Part shown: one piece after another, positions 16,280-25,583 of the stretch
Layout: each line of letters opens with the position of its first letter
Position numbering within the stretch: position 1 is the first letter of the stretch
NCBI RefSeq assembly: GCF_002734215.1
Contig: NZ_NSEB01000012.1
Location: 62,001 to 126,000 of the forward strand
Direction of reading: 5' to 3'
DNA: 64,000 nt
Source of the DNA: Fredinandcohnia onubensis
GTDB lineage: Bacteria > Bacillota > Bacilli > Bacillales > Bacillaceae_L
Notes under the pieces: model-generated
The model's input: the letters and a program-made list of their open reading frames with translations, nothing else
Told to the model about the DNA's origin: nothing
Database searches by the model: none
Made by a program: the position numbers and the translations under genes

Positions 16280-17074
16280 TTATGAAAGCAATGCACGATC
16301 ATTTGTCATTTTCGCGCCTCTGATTCGTTGGAACTCATTTAGTAATTGCTCAATCGTTAGATTCGCTTTTTCCTGTTCATTAACCTCTAAGATGATTTGT
16401 CCCTTATCCATCATGATTAGACGGTTCCCTAAATCTAGAGCTTGCTGCATATTATGCGTGACCATTAATGTTGTTAAATTGTATTTTTCGACGATTTCTT
16501 TGGTTAAGTTTGTGATTAACTCAGCACGAGCTGGATCAAGTGCCGCTGTATGTTCATCGAGTAACAATATTTTCGGTTCAGTGAAGGTGGCCATCAATAG
16601 CGATAATGCCTGCCGTTCCCCTCCTGATAACAATCCCACTTTTGCAGATAAGCGATTTTCTAACCCTAAGTTAAGGGATTGGAGCACTTCCCTAAAGTAG
16701 TCCTTGCGCTTTTTTGTTACTCCTTTTCGTAAGGTCCGAGTTTTATTTCGTGAATATGCCATCGCGAGATTTTCTTCAATGGTCATATTTGGCGCTGTAC
16801 CTGCCATTGGATCCTGGAATACACGTCCAATGAGCTTAGCCCGTTTATGTTCTGGTAAGAATGTAACATCTTTACCAGCAATATCAACAGAGCCTGCATC
16901 CGGAATGAGCACACCCGATATTACATTCATTAACGTTGATTTACCAGCACCATTACTACCAATTACAGTTACAAAATCCCCTTCTTTTAACTGTAGATTG
17001 GTCCAATCAAGGGCAATTTTTTCGTCTGGTGTACCTTCATTAAAGATTTTATGAATTTGATTTAAGTGTAGCAC
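16280..17074 (-). CDS. ABC transporter ATP-binding protein
   Basis: A 264-residue ABC ATPase with Walker A GSNGAGKST, the Q-loop in VFQDPMAGT, the signature LLSGGERQALSL, Walker B KILLLDEHTAALDP (note DEHT, a common variant in this transporter group) and the H-loop VTHNM. It powers the importer encoded with the permease and binding lipoprotein just upstream. The start is a GTG at 17072-17074 after GAGGGTGAAG, overlapping the permease end by 26 bases. The binding protein type (ABC_sub_bind family) makes the substrate uncertain; related systems in Firmicutes are linked to tryptophan uptake. Confidence 0.88.
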   Translation of the reverse strand: MLHLNQIHKIFNEGTPDEKIALDWTNLQLKEGDFVTVIGSNGAGKSTLMNVISGVLIPDAGSVDIAGKDVTFLPEHKRAKLIGRVFQDPMAGTAPNMTIEENLAMAYSRNKTRTLRKGVTKKRKDYFREVLQSLNLGLENRLSAKVGLLSGGERQALSLLMATFTEPKILLLDEHTAALDPARAELITNLTKEIVEKYNLTTLMVTHNMQQALDLGNRLIMMDKGQIILEVNEQEKANLTIEQLLNEFQRIRGAKMTNDRALLS

Positions 17075-18077
17075 TTGCTTCACCCTCGCTTTCTGAAGGT
17101 ACGTTCTTCTTTCGTACAAGTTGTTGTCGTTTTGCTCGTCTGCTCTTCTCTTTTGTTCCTTCCAGGATTTTTGGTAGGACTAGTGCAATGATTACGATGA
17201 TGGCAGTAATCAATTTCATATCTCCAGGCTGTAGGAACTCAACACGTAACGCTAGTGAAACAACGATACGATAAATAATCGCACCACCGATTACTGCAAG
17301 TGTTGCTCGTGCAATCGTTTTGGCACCAAAAAGGGCTTCACCAATTATGACGGAAGCTAAACCAATAACGATCATCCCAATACCCATTCCGACATCGGCA
17401 AATCCGCCTTGTTGTGCAATTAGTGATCCTGAAAATGCTACAAGCGCATTTGATAGACCTAATCCAAGAATCGTCATCAAGTTTGTATTAGCAGAAAAGC
17501 TGGATATCATTTTTTTATTATCCCCTGTTGCTCTTACTGCAAGACCGATTTCTGTTCGTAGGAAAAGGTCAATTAAAAACTTAATTAAGAAAGTAACAAC
17601 AATCATAAACAATAAGATACCCCATGTTTTTGGAAGGCTATCTCCTAAACCGATTGTTGTTAAAATAGAATTAAACAATGAATCGATTCCTAATGAAGCA
17701 GATATATCAGATACGTTTGTAAAAGTTGTATCAATATTTAATAACGAAACATTTGATTTACCCATAATTCGGAGATTGATTGAATAGAGGGCGATCATCA
17801 TTAAAATACCAGCTAGTAATGCATTAATTTTTCCTACCGTGTGTAGTAATCCGGTGATACTCCCTGCAATAAATCCAGCAACAAGTGCTAATAATGTTGC
17901 AATAAAAGGATTTACTCCATTTGTTATCAAAATGGCGGAAACAGCAGCTCCTGTCACGAAGCTGCCGTCAACCGTCAAATCTGGAAAATCTAAAATACGG
18001 AAGGACAGGTAAACACCAATTGCCATGATTGCATAGATGATTCCTGATTCAAATGCCCCAAATAATGCTGTAAACAT
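17049..18077 (-). CDS. ABC transporter permease, branched-chain-type fold
   Basis: A 342-residue membrane protein with about nine hydrophobic helices, starting MFTALFGAFESGIIYAIMAI. It carries the LTVDGSFVTGAA segment typical of permeases paired with ABC_sub_bind lipoproteins. The C-terminus is a basic tail (KEKSRRAKRQQLVRKK) in the cytosol. It is followed with overlap by the ATPase gene and preceded by a 177-base gap holding a MITE-like element, then the binding protein gene. Confidence 0.87.
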   Translation of the reverse strand: MFTALFGAFESGIIYAIMAIGVYLSFRILDFPDLTVDGSFVTGAAVSAILITNGVNPFIATLLALVAGFIAGSITGLLHTVGKINALLAGILMMIALYSINLRIMGKSNVSLLNIDTTFTNVSDISASLGIDSLFNSILTTIGLGDSLPKTWGILLFMIVVTFLIKFLIDLFLRTEIGLAVRATGDNKKMISSFSANTNLMTILGLGLSNALVAFSGSLIAQQGGFADVGMGIGMIVIGLASVIIGEALFGAKTIARATLAVIGGAIIYRIVVSLALRVEFLQPGDMKLITAIIVIIALVLPKILEGTKEKSRRAKRQQLVRKKNVPSESEGEASATLKSNS

Positions 18078-18102
18078 GTTGAATCATCCTTTCTTTAAGT
18101 AC

Positions 18103-18247
18103 TGTTCAAAAAAGAGGATGAAAAGGACCAAGAAGTTCGAGGCGGCGAAGTTTTGAGTACCGGAACGTATGTAGTTGATACGTGAGGAACGCAAAAACAA
18201 GCCAACGAAGAAATTCGATGTGTCATTTTCACCGGACTTTTTGAACA
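18103..18247. repeat. MITE-like element inside the ABC importer operon
   Basis: A 145-base element bounded by TGTTCAAAAA and its inverse. The ends are a 26-base imperfect terminal inverted repeat (18 or more matching positions: TGTTCAAAAA...TGAAAA.GAC). Inside are GTACCGGAACGTATG and TGATACGTGAGGAACG, a further partial dyad. No coding potential. It lies between the stop of the binding protein gene (18255) and the permease start (18077). I recall similar elements between genes in Bacillaceae, but cannot count copies here. Confidence 0.65.
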
Positions 18248-18254
18248 TCATTGT

Positions 18255-19274
18255 TTATTCACCTTCGTAGATGTCAGCCATTTCTTCCCATTCAGGTTTT
18301 ATTTCGATTCCTTGCTCTTCTGCTGCTTTTTTATTAATGATAAGCTGTAGGCTATTAGGAAGTTCAACTGGAATTTCAGATGCTTTCTTTTCACCTTTTA
18401 GAATCTTTGCAGCCATAAGTCCAGATTGGTATCCAATATCATAGTATTCAAATCCACTAGCTGCAAATCCACCGGCTTTCATTGAATCAAGCTCACCAAC
18501 GAACAGCGGAATATCCTTTTCATTTGCTACTGCAATGATTGAATCTAAAGCTTGAACTGCAGTGTTATCAGTTGGAATATAAATTGCATCAACACGGTCA
18601 ACTAAGCTTTGAGCAGCTTGATTAACCTCAGCAGTTGTAGACACAGAGACTTCTACTAATTCCGCACCATCTTGTTCAGCATATTCCTTTACTTGCTCAA
18701 CCTGTACAACAGAGTTTTGTTCTCCAGAGTTGTAGATGACTCCAATCTTCTTCGCTCCCATTTCACCGGTGATGAAGTTAATTGTTGTTTTAGTAGCATC
18801 TGGATGGTTATCAGTTGTACCCGTAATATTATCGCCAGGCTTATCGAATGCTTCTACTAATCCAGCACCAACTGGGTCTGTTACTGAAGTGAAAATAATA
18901 GGAATTTCACTTGTTGCATTGAGTGCAGCCATTGCACTAGGCGTTGCGTTTGCAAAAATTAAGTCCACTTTGCTACCAACAAGGTTTTGTGCAATTGTTG
19001 CTGTGTTACTTTGCTCACCTTGCGCATTTTGGAAATCAAACTTTAAATTTTCGCCTTCCTTAAATCCTTCATCTTCTAACGCTTTTTTGAAACCTTCTGT
19101 TGCAGCATCTAAAGAAGTATGTGGTGCATATTGTGTAATACCAACTACTACTTGATCTTTTTCACTGCTGCTACCAGCATCCTTTGAAGTGTTGTCAGTA
19201 GCATCACTTCCACATCCTGCTAAAGCAAGGAAGCCAGCTAATACCACTCCTAACATTTTTGTTGATCCTTTCAT
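18255..19274 (-). CDS. ABC transporter substrate-binding lipoprotein
   Basis: A 339-residue lipoprotein: signal peptide with MKGSTK n-region and lipobox LALAGC (cleavage before C21), then a Ser/Asp-rich linker and a two-lobed ABC_sub_bind domain (VVVGITQYAPH, IIFTSVTDPVGAGLV, TGTTDNHP). The binding protein is the first gene of the importer operon; the permease and ATPase follow. Ligands of this family include aromatic amino acids and other small organics, and I cannot choose between them. A sigma-A promoter with exact 17-base spacing lies 140 bases upstream. Confidence 0.88.
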   Translation of the reverse strand: MKGSTKMLGVVLAGFLALAGCGSDATDNTSKDAGSSSEKDQVVVGITQYAPHTSLDAATEGFKKALEDEGFKEGENLKFDFQNAQGEQSNTATIAQNLVGSKVDLIFANATPSAMAALNATSEIPIIFTSVTDPVGAGLVEAFDKPGDNITGTTDNHPDATKTTINFITGEMGAKKIGVIYNSGEQNSVVQVEQVKEYAEQDGAELVEVSVSTTAEVNQAAQSLVDRVDAIYIPTDNTAVQALDSIIAVANEKDIPLFVGELDSMKAGGFAASGFEYYDIGYQSGLMAAKILKGEKKASEIPVELPNSLQLIINKKAAEEQGIEIKPEWEEMADIYEGE

Positions 19275-19311
19275 GCATATCCCCCCAAAATCTCTTTACT
19301 CTTTTTTGATT

Positions 19312-19338
19312 TTCTAGTAATCTATTACTTTACTAGAA
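19312..19338 (-). other. Stem-loop in the 5' leader of the ABC importer mRNA
   Basis: TTCTAGTAA and TTACTAGAA form a perfect 9-bp stem with a 9-base loop. Neither strand has the U-run of a terminator. It could stabilise the 5' end of the message. Confidence 0.45.
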
Positions 19339-19412
19339 TAATAATATTCACGCACTTTTACTTTATCGCATAAAAGCAAAAAAGCGTTAATGCATGCCAT
19401 TAGTTAATCGTA

Positions 19413-19441
19413 ATATTATCATTCTAGACGCTTTCCGTCAA
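19413..19441 (-). promoter_or_regulatory. Sigma-A promoter of the ABC importer operon
   Basis: On the minus strand TTGACG, a 17-base spacer and TAATAT. The binding protein start lies about 140 bases downstream. I found no T-box or riboswitch in the leader. Confidence 0.6.
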
Positions 19442-19585
19442 TTATTTTCTGAAGATTTTCCACTTTCAGCTTATAATTTTTTTCGAACAGCGTTAAAAGA
19501 TTTTTTGTTTTCGTATGATAATACGTTTTATTTTATTTCACTTAACAAAAAATAGAGTAATATGAGTTGCGATGGAGGTATTTAT

Positions 19586-20929
19586 TTGAAGCAATCTGCA
19601 CAATGGTCATCAAAATTAAGCTTTATTTTAGCGGCAGCTGGATCTGCTATTGGATTAGGGGCGATTTGGAAATTTCCTTATGTGGCAGGTACAAGCGGTG
19701 GCGGAATTTTTTTTATTATTTTTCTTATATTTACATTGTTAATCGGTTTACCACTTTTATTAGCTGAATTTGTAATTGGGAGAACGACCCAAAAAAACGC
19801 GATTCAATCTTTCAAAGAATTAGCACCACGAACGAATTGGCATCTCGTTGGTCGATTAGGTTTTTTTACAAATGCGGTATTACTTTCTTTTTATAGTGTT
19901 GTTGGTGGCTGGATTTTAATTTATTTAGTAAGTGGTAGTATTGGTAAATTAAATGGTTTGACGGAATCAGAGTACGGATCATATTTTGGAGAAACCATTG
20001 CAAATCCATTTCTTGTTGTGCTCGCACAACTATTATTTATGTTAATTACCATTATTGTAGTTGCAAAAGGAGTCCAGGCTGGTATTGAGAAGGCAAGTAA
20101 ATGGATGATGCCTGCACTTTTTATTCTTTTCATCGTTATTATTTTTCGTTCAATCACGCTTGAAGGTTCCCTTGAAGGAATTTTGTTTATGTTAAAGCCT
20201 ACTCTTTCATCACTAACTTCTGAGACCATTCTTTTTGCACTAGGTCAATCCTTTTTTGCTCTTAGTGTTGGTGCCTGTACAATGTTAACTTATAGCTCCT
20301 ATCTTTCGAAGAAGGAAAATATGGTACAGTCGGCATTCTCAATTGTGGTGTTAAATATTCTTGTTACCCTCTTGGCAGGGTTAGCCATTTTTCCGGCCGT
20401 ATTTGCCTTTGGCTTAAAGCCTGATGCTGGGCCTGTCCTTTTATTTAATGTGTTACCAACCGTTTTTGGAAAAATGCCTTTTGGCATCGTATTTCTATTA
20501 GCATTCCTGCTTTTATTTTTATTTGCAACTCTTACGTCCGCTTTTTCGATGCTTGAATTAATTGTAGCGATCTTAACAAAAAAGAACGAACAAAATCGAA
20601 AAAATATTGCATGGATTGCAGGACTAGTAATCTTTTTACTTGGTGTCCCTTCTGCCCTTTCTTTCGGGGTATTAAGTGATGTTAGTTTATTTGGAAGATC
20701 CATTTTTGATCTTGCTGATTTTCTCGTTAGTAATATTCTTTTACCTGTTGGGGCTTTCTTTATATCTATTTTCGTATCATTTATATTTCCACGAGAAGCA
20801 CTCTATAAAGAAATGCAGATGGGCAGCAAATTTCCCATTATAATAGTACAGGTTTGGTTCTTTTTAATTCGCTATGTCGTTCCAATTGTAATTATCATTG
20901 TATTTTTAGATAGTTTAGAATTTATTTAA
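19586..20929 (+). CDS. Neurotransmitter:sodium symporter family transporter
   Basis: A 447-residue SNF/NSS transporter with 11 predicted helices, as in short bacterial members. TM1 has the unwound Na+/substrate segment [16 protein letters not shown]6 has [13 protein letters not shown], and TM8 has [10 protein letters not shown]. These transporters carry amino acids with Na+; the exact substrate is open. The TTG at 19586 is chosen because GATGGAGG stands at the right distance; the ATG 24 bases earlier has no such site. It is monocistronic, ending in a terminator. Confidence 0.87.
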   Translation: MKQSAQWSSKLSFILAAAGSAIGLGAIWKFPYVAGTSGGGIFFIIFLIFTLLIGLPLLLAEFVIGRTTQKNAIQSFKELAPRTNWHLVGRLGFFTNAVLLSFYSVVGGWILIYLVSGSIGKLNGLTESEYGSYFGETIANPFLVVLAQLLFMLITIIVVAKGVQAGIEKASKWMMPALFILFIVIIFRSITLEGSLEGILFMLKPTLSSLTSETILFALGQSFFALSVGACTMLTYSSYLSKKENMVQSAFSIVVLNILVTLLAGLAIFPAVFAFGLKPDAGPVLLFNVLPTVFGKMPFGIVFLLAFLLLFLFATLTSAFSMLELIVAILTKKNEQNRKNIAWIAGLVIFLLGVPSALSFGVLSDVSLFGRSIFDLADFLVSNILLPVGAFFISIFVSFIFPREALYKEMQMGSKFPIIIVQVWFFLIRYVVPIVIIIVFLDSLEFI

Positions 20930-20933
20930 AAAA

Positions 20934-20964
20934 GGTGTTCCAATTCAAATTGGAACACCTTTTT
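20934..20964. terminator. Bidirectional terminator
   Basis: GGTGTTCCAATT and AATTGGAACACC (12-bp perfect stem) are followed by TTTTT, and by T-rich sequence on the other strand. It serves the convergent NSS and CBS-protein genes. Confidence 0.85.
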
Positions 20965-20965
20965 C

Positions 20966-22309
20966 TTACTCTTTTTCTTTGTCATCATCTTCCCGTACTG
21001 GGGCTAGATTGTTAATCACCTTTATTCTCATGATGCGTTTCTCATCCATTTCAACAACCTTAAAAGTATGATTTTCGTACTCAATCTCTGGAAATGCATC
21101 TCCTGAAGGGATATATCCCAATTGACCTATTACAAAACCGCTTAATGTATCGTATTCATCTATTGGAAGGTTAATCTTTAGAATATCTTCCACTTCATAT
21201 AAATTAATCGTTCCAACCATGGAGTATGTCCTATCATCTAACTGAATATATTCTTCATCCTCAACTGTATATTCATCATATTCATCAAATATATTACCAA
21301 CGATTTCTTCAATTAAATCCTCAATTGTAACAATTCCATCTGTTCCACCATATTCATCGATCACAATGGCCATATGGATATTATTTTTTTGTAATTCCTT
21401 AAATAATTCATTCGTGTGCTTGGATTCCAATACAAAATAAGGATCTCTTAGCAGATCTTTTAAGTTAAATGAGACATCATCACAGTCATCAACAAACTTT
21501 ATTAATTCTTTGGAATGTAGTATTCCAACAATCTGATCAATACTCTCATCATAAACAGGAAAACGTGTGTATTTTTCTGTAGTAACAAGATGAATAATTT
21601 CTTTTAGTGTGTAATCGAGGGGAATTCCAACAATATTCGTTCGATGTGTCATGATGTCCGACACTGTTTTATTATCAAACTCAAAAATATTGTTGATCAT
21701 AATTTTTTCTGATTCTTGTATGGTCCCTCTTTCTTTACCAACATCGACCATCATTCGAATTTCTTCTTCCGTTACATTTTCATCCTCAGCATTGGGATCG
21801 ACACCAAACAATCTTACAATTCCATTAGTTGATACCGTTAGTAGCTTAACAAAAGGTAATGTAACCTTGGATAAAAGTGTTAAAGGTCGAGCAGCAATTA
21901 ATGAGACTTCTTCTGCTTTTTGTAACGCCAACCTTTTTGGAACCAGTTCTCCTATTACTAATGTAAAGTAGGATAGTATGAGTGTTATTACTACAACTGA
22001 AATTGTATCCAGAAGAGTTGGAGCAATTGGAACTTCAAGGTCAATTAACCACCTTGTTAAATATGTAGCAAAGCTTCCAGCTGCAAATGCACTTGCTAAA
22101 AAACCTGCTAATGTAATACCTATTTGGATTGTTGCTAAAAATCCACTTGGGTTTGATAGAAGTCTATGTAACAAAATCGCTTTCTTATCTCCACTGTCAG
22201 CCATCATTTTTACTTTATTATCATTTAATGAGACCATTGCCATTTCAGATGCGGCAAAAAATGAATTTAATAAGATTAAAATGACAAGAATTAAAATCTC
22301 AGCAAGCAT
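20966..22309 (-). CDS. Hemolysin-C/CorC family membrane protein with CBS pair
   Basis: A 447-residue protein in three parts: an N-terminal DUF21/CNNM membrane domain with about four helices (FFAASEMAMVSLNDNKVKMM near 20-40), a CBS pair (TDIMTHRTNIVGIP and the MAIVIDEYGGTDGIVTIEDL region), and a C-terminal CorC_HlyC domain. Proteins of this family are linked to magnesium or cobalt export and ion homeostasis. The start is the ATG after GGAGGTAC. A corA gene elsewhere in the window handles Mg2+ in the opposite sense, but there is no direct linkage. Confidence 0.85.
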   Translation of the reverse strand: MLAEILILVILILLNSFFAASEMAMVSLNDNKVKMMADSGDKKAILLHRLLSNPSGFLATIQIGITLAGFLASAFAAGSFATYLTRWLIDLEVPIAPTLLDTISVVVITLILSYFTLVIGELVPKRLALQKAEEVSLIAARPLTLLSKVTLPFVKLLTVSTNGIVRLFGVDPNAEDENVTEEEIRMMVDVGKERGTIQESEKIMINNIFEFDNKTVSDIMTHRTNIVGIPLDYTLKEIIHLVTTEKYTRFPVYDESIDQIVGILHSKELIKFVDDCDDVSFNLKDLLRDPYFVLESKHTNELFKELQKNNIHMAIVIDEYGGTDGIVTIEDLIEEIVGNIFDEYDEYTVEDEEYIQLDDRTYSMVGTINLYEVEDILKINLPIDEYDTLSGFVIGQLGYIPSGDAFPEIEYENHTFKVVEMDEKRIMRIKVINNLAPVREDDDKEKE

Positions 22310-22433
22310 CTTTAGTACCTCCAAGCATCAGAAAAAAACATATATTTATTTAATTAAATTCCCCTTCTTTTAATCGCATTATGCTTTATATAAAAGTAAT
22401 GGCTTTTTTTGAAAAAAATGTATTCATTTTTGA

Positions 22434-22462
22434 TTGACAGGAAGTTAAAAGGACATTATAAT
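22434..22462 (+). promoter_or_regulatory. Consensus sigma-A promoter of the YceI gene
   Basis: TTGACA (22434-22439), a 17-base spacer and TATAAT (22457-22462): a full match to the sigma-A consensus, so the promoter should be strong unless repressed. Confidence 0.85.
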
Positions 22463-22478
22463 TTATCTTAAAGTAATA

Positions 22479-22496
22479 TATCTTGAATTTAAGATA
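22479..22496. promoter_or_regulatory. Candidate MarR/MhqR-type operator
   Basis: TATCTTGAATTTAAGATA is an 18-base inverted repeat placed just after the transcription start. It resembles the TATCTCGAATTCGAGATA box of the quinone-sensing repressor MhqR. A further half site (TATCTTAA) lies at 22464. A bound repressor would block the promoter. Confidence 0.6.
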
Positions 22497-22532
22497 AATG
22501 ATTCTAAAATAACTTTTTGGGGGATTTTAAAA

Positions 22533-23066
22533 ATGGCAAACACAAAATGGGCAGTGGACGCATCACACAGTAGTATTGATTTTTCAGTAAAACATATGAT
22601 GATTGCAAAGGTAAAAGGTTCTTTTGAGAGCTTTGAAGCTACTATTGAAGCAGATCCTGCTGATTTAACATCTGCAAATATTGAATTCAATGTTGATCTT
22701 GCGAGCGTTAATACAAAGAATGGAGATCGTGACAACCACCTTCGTTCTGCTGATTTCTTTGATGTAGAAAACCATCCAGCAATGACTTTCAAATCTACCT
22801 CTATCGTAAAAACAGATGATGATGAATACAATGTAACTGGTGATTTAACAATCCATGGTACTACTAAATCTGAAACGTTCCAGGTTGTATTTGAAGGTGC
22901 AGGTAAAGATCCATGGGGGAATGAAAAAGTAGGTTTCAGTGCAACAGGAAAGATCAATCGTAGCGATTATGGTTTAGTGTGGAATGCTGCACTTGAAACG
23001 GGCGGCGTTCTAGTTGGGGACCAAATTAAAATTTCTATCGAAATCGAAGCTGGAAAAGCTGAATAA
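22533..23066 (+). CDS. YceI family protein (lipocalin-like)
   Basis: A 177-residue YceI protein, a beta-barrel that binds isoprenoid quinones or similar lipids in characterised relatives. The family pattern is plain: WAVDASHSSIDFSVKHMMIAK near the start, the central DRDNHLRSADFFDVENHP and GDLTIHGTTK, and NRSDYGL near the end. No signal peptide is visible, so it is probably cytosolic. A consensus promoter with a quinone-type repressor box precedes it, which fits a redox or quinone response. Its RBS is GGGGGA. Confidence 0.9.
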   Translation: MANTKWAVDASHSSIDFSVKHMMIAKVKGSFESFEATIEADPADLTSANIEFNVDLASVNTKNGDRDNHLRSADFFDVENHPAMTFKSTSIVKTDDDEYNVTGDLTIHGTTKSETFQVVFEGAGKDPWGNEKVGFSATGKINRSDYGLVWNAALETGGVLVGDQIKISIEIEAGKAE

Positions 23067-23076
23067 ACTAACACGA

Positions 23077-23100
23077 AAAGCAGGCCACAGTGGCCTGCTT
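23077..23100. terminator. Bidirectional terminator
   Basis: GCAGGCCAC and GTGGCCTGC (9-bp perfect stem, single-base centre), flanked by AAAA and TTTAA. It separates the YceI gene from the convergent dacC. Confidence 0.8.
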
Positions 23101-24566
23101 TAATAGTTATATAATAATGTAACGATTTTATCCTCAATTGGTTTTCCGTGGGCATCGGTCATTAAGTTGTTTAAGAGAATCGAAAAGATAAGGTCTTCCC
23201 CACTCTTCGTCTTAATATATCCAGATAATGAACTCACTGTTCGAATTGTTCCAGTCTTCGCTTTTACCTTCCCCGCCATCTCAGGATTTTTCATTCGATA
23301 ACGTAATGAACCATCCACTAGTCGTTCACTATTACCTGCTACAGGTAATGAATGTAAGAATACAGGAAACCAGGTTTGTTTTTGAGCAGTGAAGAGCAGC
23401 TTTGAGATGTCGTTGGCAGACACCAGGTTAACATGTGAAATACCTGATCCGTCTCTAATGACCATACTGCTTGGGTCCACTCCAATTTTTCGAAGCTCAT
23501 CTTTTACAACTGCAATCCCTTTATCCCAACTCCCTTCCCCATTACGAATACGTCCCATTTCCTTAACGAGTGTTTCACCGTGTCCATTATTACTTAGCTT
23601 CATAAAAGGAATGAGGAGTTCCTTTAATGGAATGGATTGATCAGTTGCAATTAGTTCTGCATTTTTGGGAGTTATTGCAATACCATCTGTTCCAATCACA
23701 TGGATTCCGTTTTTCGCTAATGCATTCTTAAACAAATCTAATGTATAACCTGTAGGTTCCCACACTGTCATCCATTCTTGAACCGATTTTGCATTAACAG
23801 GTATTGTCCCTTCAATCGTAATCACATTCTCACCATGCTCGCGAATGATATCGATGTCTTTTTTCTCTTCTTTTTGAACCGTTTTTGTGTTATTGATGAT
23901 ATTGACATAATTGTTCGTAGGTTGTACTGAAATTTCAGCTTTGTTTCCCGCTTTCTTTCCAGGTGCCACCTCGACAATTAAAGTACCTGAATCATAATCT
24001 TTATTCGGAGAGGCTGTTAACCCTGAAACGGCTGAACCATAATAATAAGTCTCATCGCTCCACGTTAAATCGATTGAATAACGCTCATCATCATACCAAG
24101 AATCATCCGCTATTATATTTCCAAAAATCACATCGACTCCAGATTTCTTGATTTTTTTTGCAAGTAAATCTAAATCATGCTGGAGTAAAGTTGGATCTCC
24201 TTTTCCTTTCAAATAGAGATTTCCTGATAATTTGTTCCCTACAAGCTTACCATCAGTGAGAACTTCAGTTGAAAACTGGTAATCTTCACCAAGAGCCGAT
24301 AACGCCGTTGCTGCTGTAATTAGTTTTAAATTGGATGCTGGTCGAAGTCTAACATCTCCAGCATGTTGATATAAGATTTCTCCACTTTTTGCTGACCTAA
24401 TACTAATTCCAGCAATTGCACCTTGGAGGTTAGGTTCATTTAGAACCAGTTGATTAAGTTGTCCAAGGACTTGATTTTGGTTTGCGTTAGCAATTGCTTT
24501 TTCTTGTTGTGGGTGGATGGAAGGCATAATGGTTATGGCAAGTAAAAGTACAGCAAATAGTAACAT
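23100..24566 (-). CDS. dacC: D-alanyl-D-alanine carboxypeptidase/endopeptidase (PBP4a/DacC type)
   Basis: A 488-residue class C penicillin-binding protein that trims peptidoglycan side chains or cuts crosslinks outside the cell. The active-site triad is present: SNLK (SxxK) near residue 78, SNN near 324 and KTG near 440. The large insertion after SxxK is typical of DacB/DacC (S13). A hydrophobic N-terminus serves as signal or anchor. Starting at ATG 24566, the protein lacks basic residues before the helix. A strong GGGAGG lies about 18 bases too far upstream, next to an in-frame ATT at 24584 that would add IIRTKK (see finding). Distal to a terminator. Confidence 0.88.
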   Translation of the reverse strand: MLLFAVLLLAITIMPSIHPQQEKAIANANQNQVLGQLNQLVLNEPNLQGAIAGISIRSAKSGEILYQHAGDVRLRPASNLKLITAATALSALGEDYQFSTEVLTDGKLVGNKLSGNLYLKGKGDPTLLQHDLDLLAKKIKKSGVDVIFGNIIADDSWYDDERYSIDLTWSDETYYYGSAVSGLTASPNKDYDSGTLIVEVAPGKKAGNKAEISVQPTNNYVNIINNTKTVQKEEKKDIDIIREHGENVITIEGTIPVNAKSVQEWMTVWEPTGYTLDLFKNALAKNGIHVIGTDGIAITPKNAELIATDQSIPLKELLIPFMKLSNNGHGETLVKEMGRIRNGEGSWDKGIAVVKDELRKIGVDPSSMVIRDGSGISHVNLVSANDISKLLFTAQKQTWFPVFLHSLPVAGNSERLVDGSLRYRMKNPEMAGKVKAKTGTIRTVSSLSGYIKTKSGEDLIFSILLNNLMTDAHGKPIEDKIVTLLYNY

Positions 24567-24691
24567 TTTTTTAGTTCGAATAATGGTTTTCCTCCCTTTT
24601 TCTTTTTTCTATTGTACAAGTATGGAATCTTTACCATATTTTATACAAAAATGCAGGTAATATGAAGTACGAAATGTGATTTATTTGCATA

Positions 24692-24725
24692 AAAAAAGCA
24701 TCCCACACTTGAGATGCTTTAAAAC
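24692..24725 (-). terminator. Terminator of uppP
   Basis: AAAGCATC and GATGCTTT form an 8-bp stem with a 10-base loop, followed by TTTTTT on the minus strand. Confidence 0.8.
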
Positions 24726-25556
24726 TTATAAGAATACAAAATAAATAATAGCTGCTAGTACAATGCGGTAAATCGCAAATGGTAATAGCTTGATTTTATC
24801 GATGAGGCGTAGGAAGAAGCGAATTGAAATGAGAGCAAACACGAATGCACTAATAAATCCTGCAATAAATACTGGAAGTGCGTCCACTGAAAAATACTCT
24901 ATGTTTTTTAGAAGTGAAATTCCACTTGCTCCTGCCATGATTGGAACAGCCATGATGAATGTAAAATCGGCAGCTGCTCTATGGCTAAGTCCTACAAGTA
25001 CACCACCGGAAATGGTCGCACCTGAACGTGAGAATCCTGGCCATAGTGATAAACATTGAATGAGACCCACTGTTAATGCTTGCTTATACGTAATTTGATC
25101 CACAGTTTGCGTATTTGGATGTTTAGCACTATATCGGTCTGCGACAATCATTAGGATTGCACCAATTACTAGTCCAATTAATACAGTTTCAGTTGTGAAC
25201 AAATATTCATCAATTGTATCTTCAAATAATACTCCAAGGATACCTGCAGGAATTAATCCTACAATAATATGTGTTAAACGTAAGTGTTTAGCTCCAACTG
25301 GAACAATTTTATTTTTGCGATTTAGTCCAAGTAAATCAATAAACCTATCTTTAAATACAACAACTACAGCTAATATTGAGCCGAGTTGGATCACAACTTT
25401 AAATGTGTTTGCTGGATATTTTCCAAGAAACTCCTCTGTTTTTAGCCACATATCATCGACAATAATCATGTGACCTGTTGAGGAGACTGGGGCAAATTCT
25501 GTTAACCCTTCAACCAGTCCTAAAATAATCGCTTTAATTAGTTCAATTATATCCAT
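24726..25556 (-). CDS. uppP: Undecaprenyl-diphosphate phosphatase (BacA type)
   Basis: A 276-residue membrane phosphatase that converts undecaprenyl diphosphate to undecaprenyl phosphate for cell-wall synthesis; it also lowers bacitracin sensitivity. The motifs are clear: EGLTEFAPVSSTGH (residues 16-29) and WPGFSRSGATI near residue 175. It is the downstream partner of the DedA gene, with 73 bases between the two genes. That gap contains a fragment (25584-25604) of the Bacillus-type repeat seen at 11943. Confidence 0.95.
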   Translation of the reverse strand: MDIIELIKAIILGLVEGLTEFAPVSSTGHMIIVDDMWLKTEEFLGKYPANTFKVVIQLGSILAVVVVFKDRFIDLLGLNRKNKIVPVGAKHLRLTHIIVGLIPAGILGVLFEDTIDEYLFTTETVLIGLVIGAILMIVADRYSAKHPNTQTVDQITYKQALTVGLIQCLSLWPGFSRSGATISGGVLVGLSHRAAADFTFIMAVPIMAGASGISLLKNIEYFSVDALPVFIAGFISAFVFALISIRFFLRLIDKIKLLPFAIYRIVLAAIIYFVFL

Positions 25557-25583
25557 TAGACGTAAAGTACTCCTTTTTTAAAA

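Noticed and set aside
16019-16285. Plus-strand open frame of 88 codons
   Set aside because: It lies opposite the IS91-type remnant and a terminator; no RBS and composition is not gene-like.
19275-19585. Looked for a T-box or tryptophan-type leader before the ABC importer
   Set aside because: Only a promoter and a simple stem-loop were found; no T-box sequence or specifier loop is visible.
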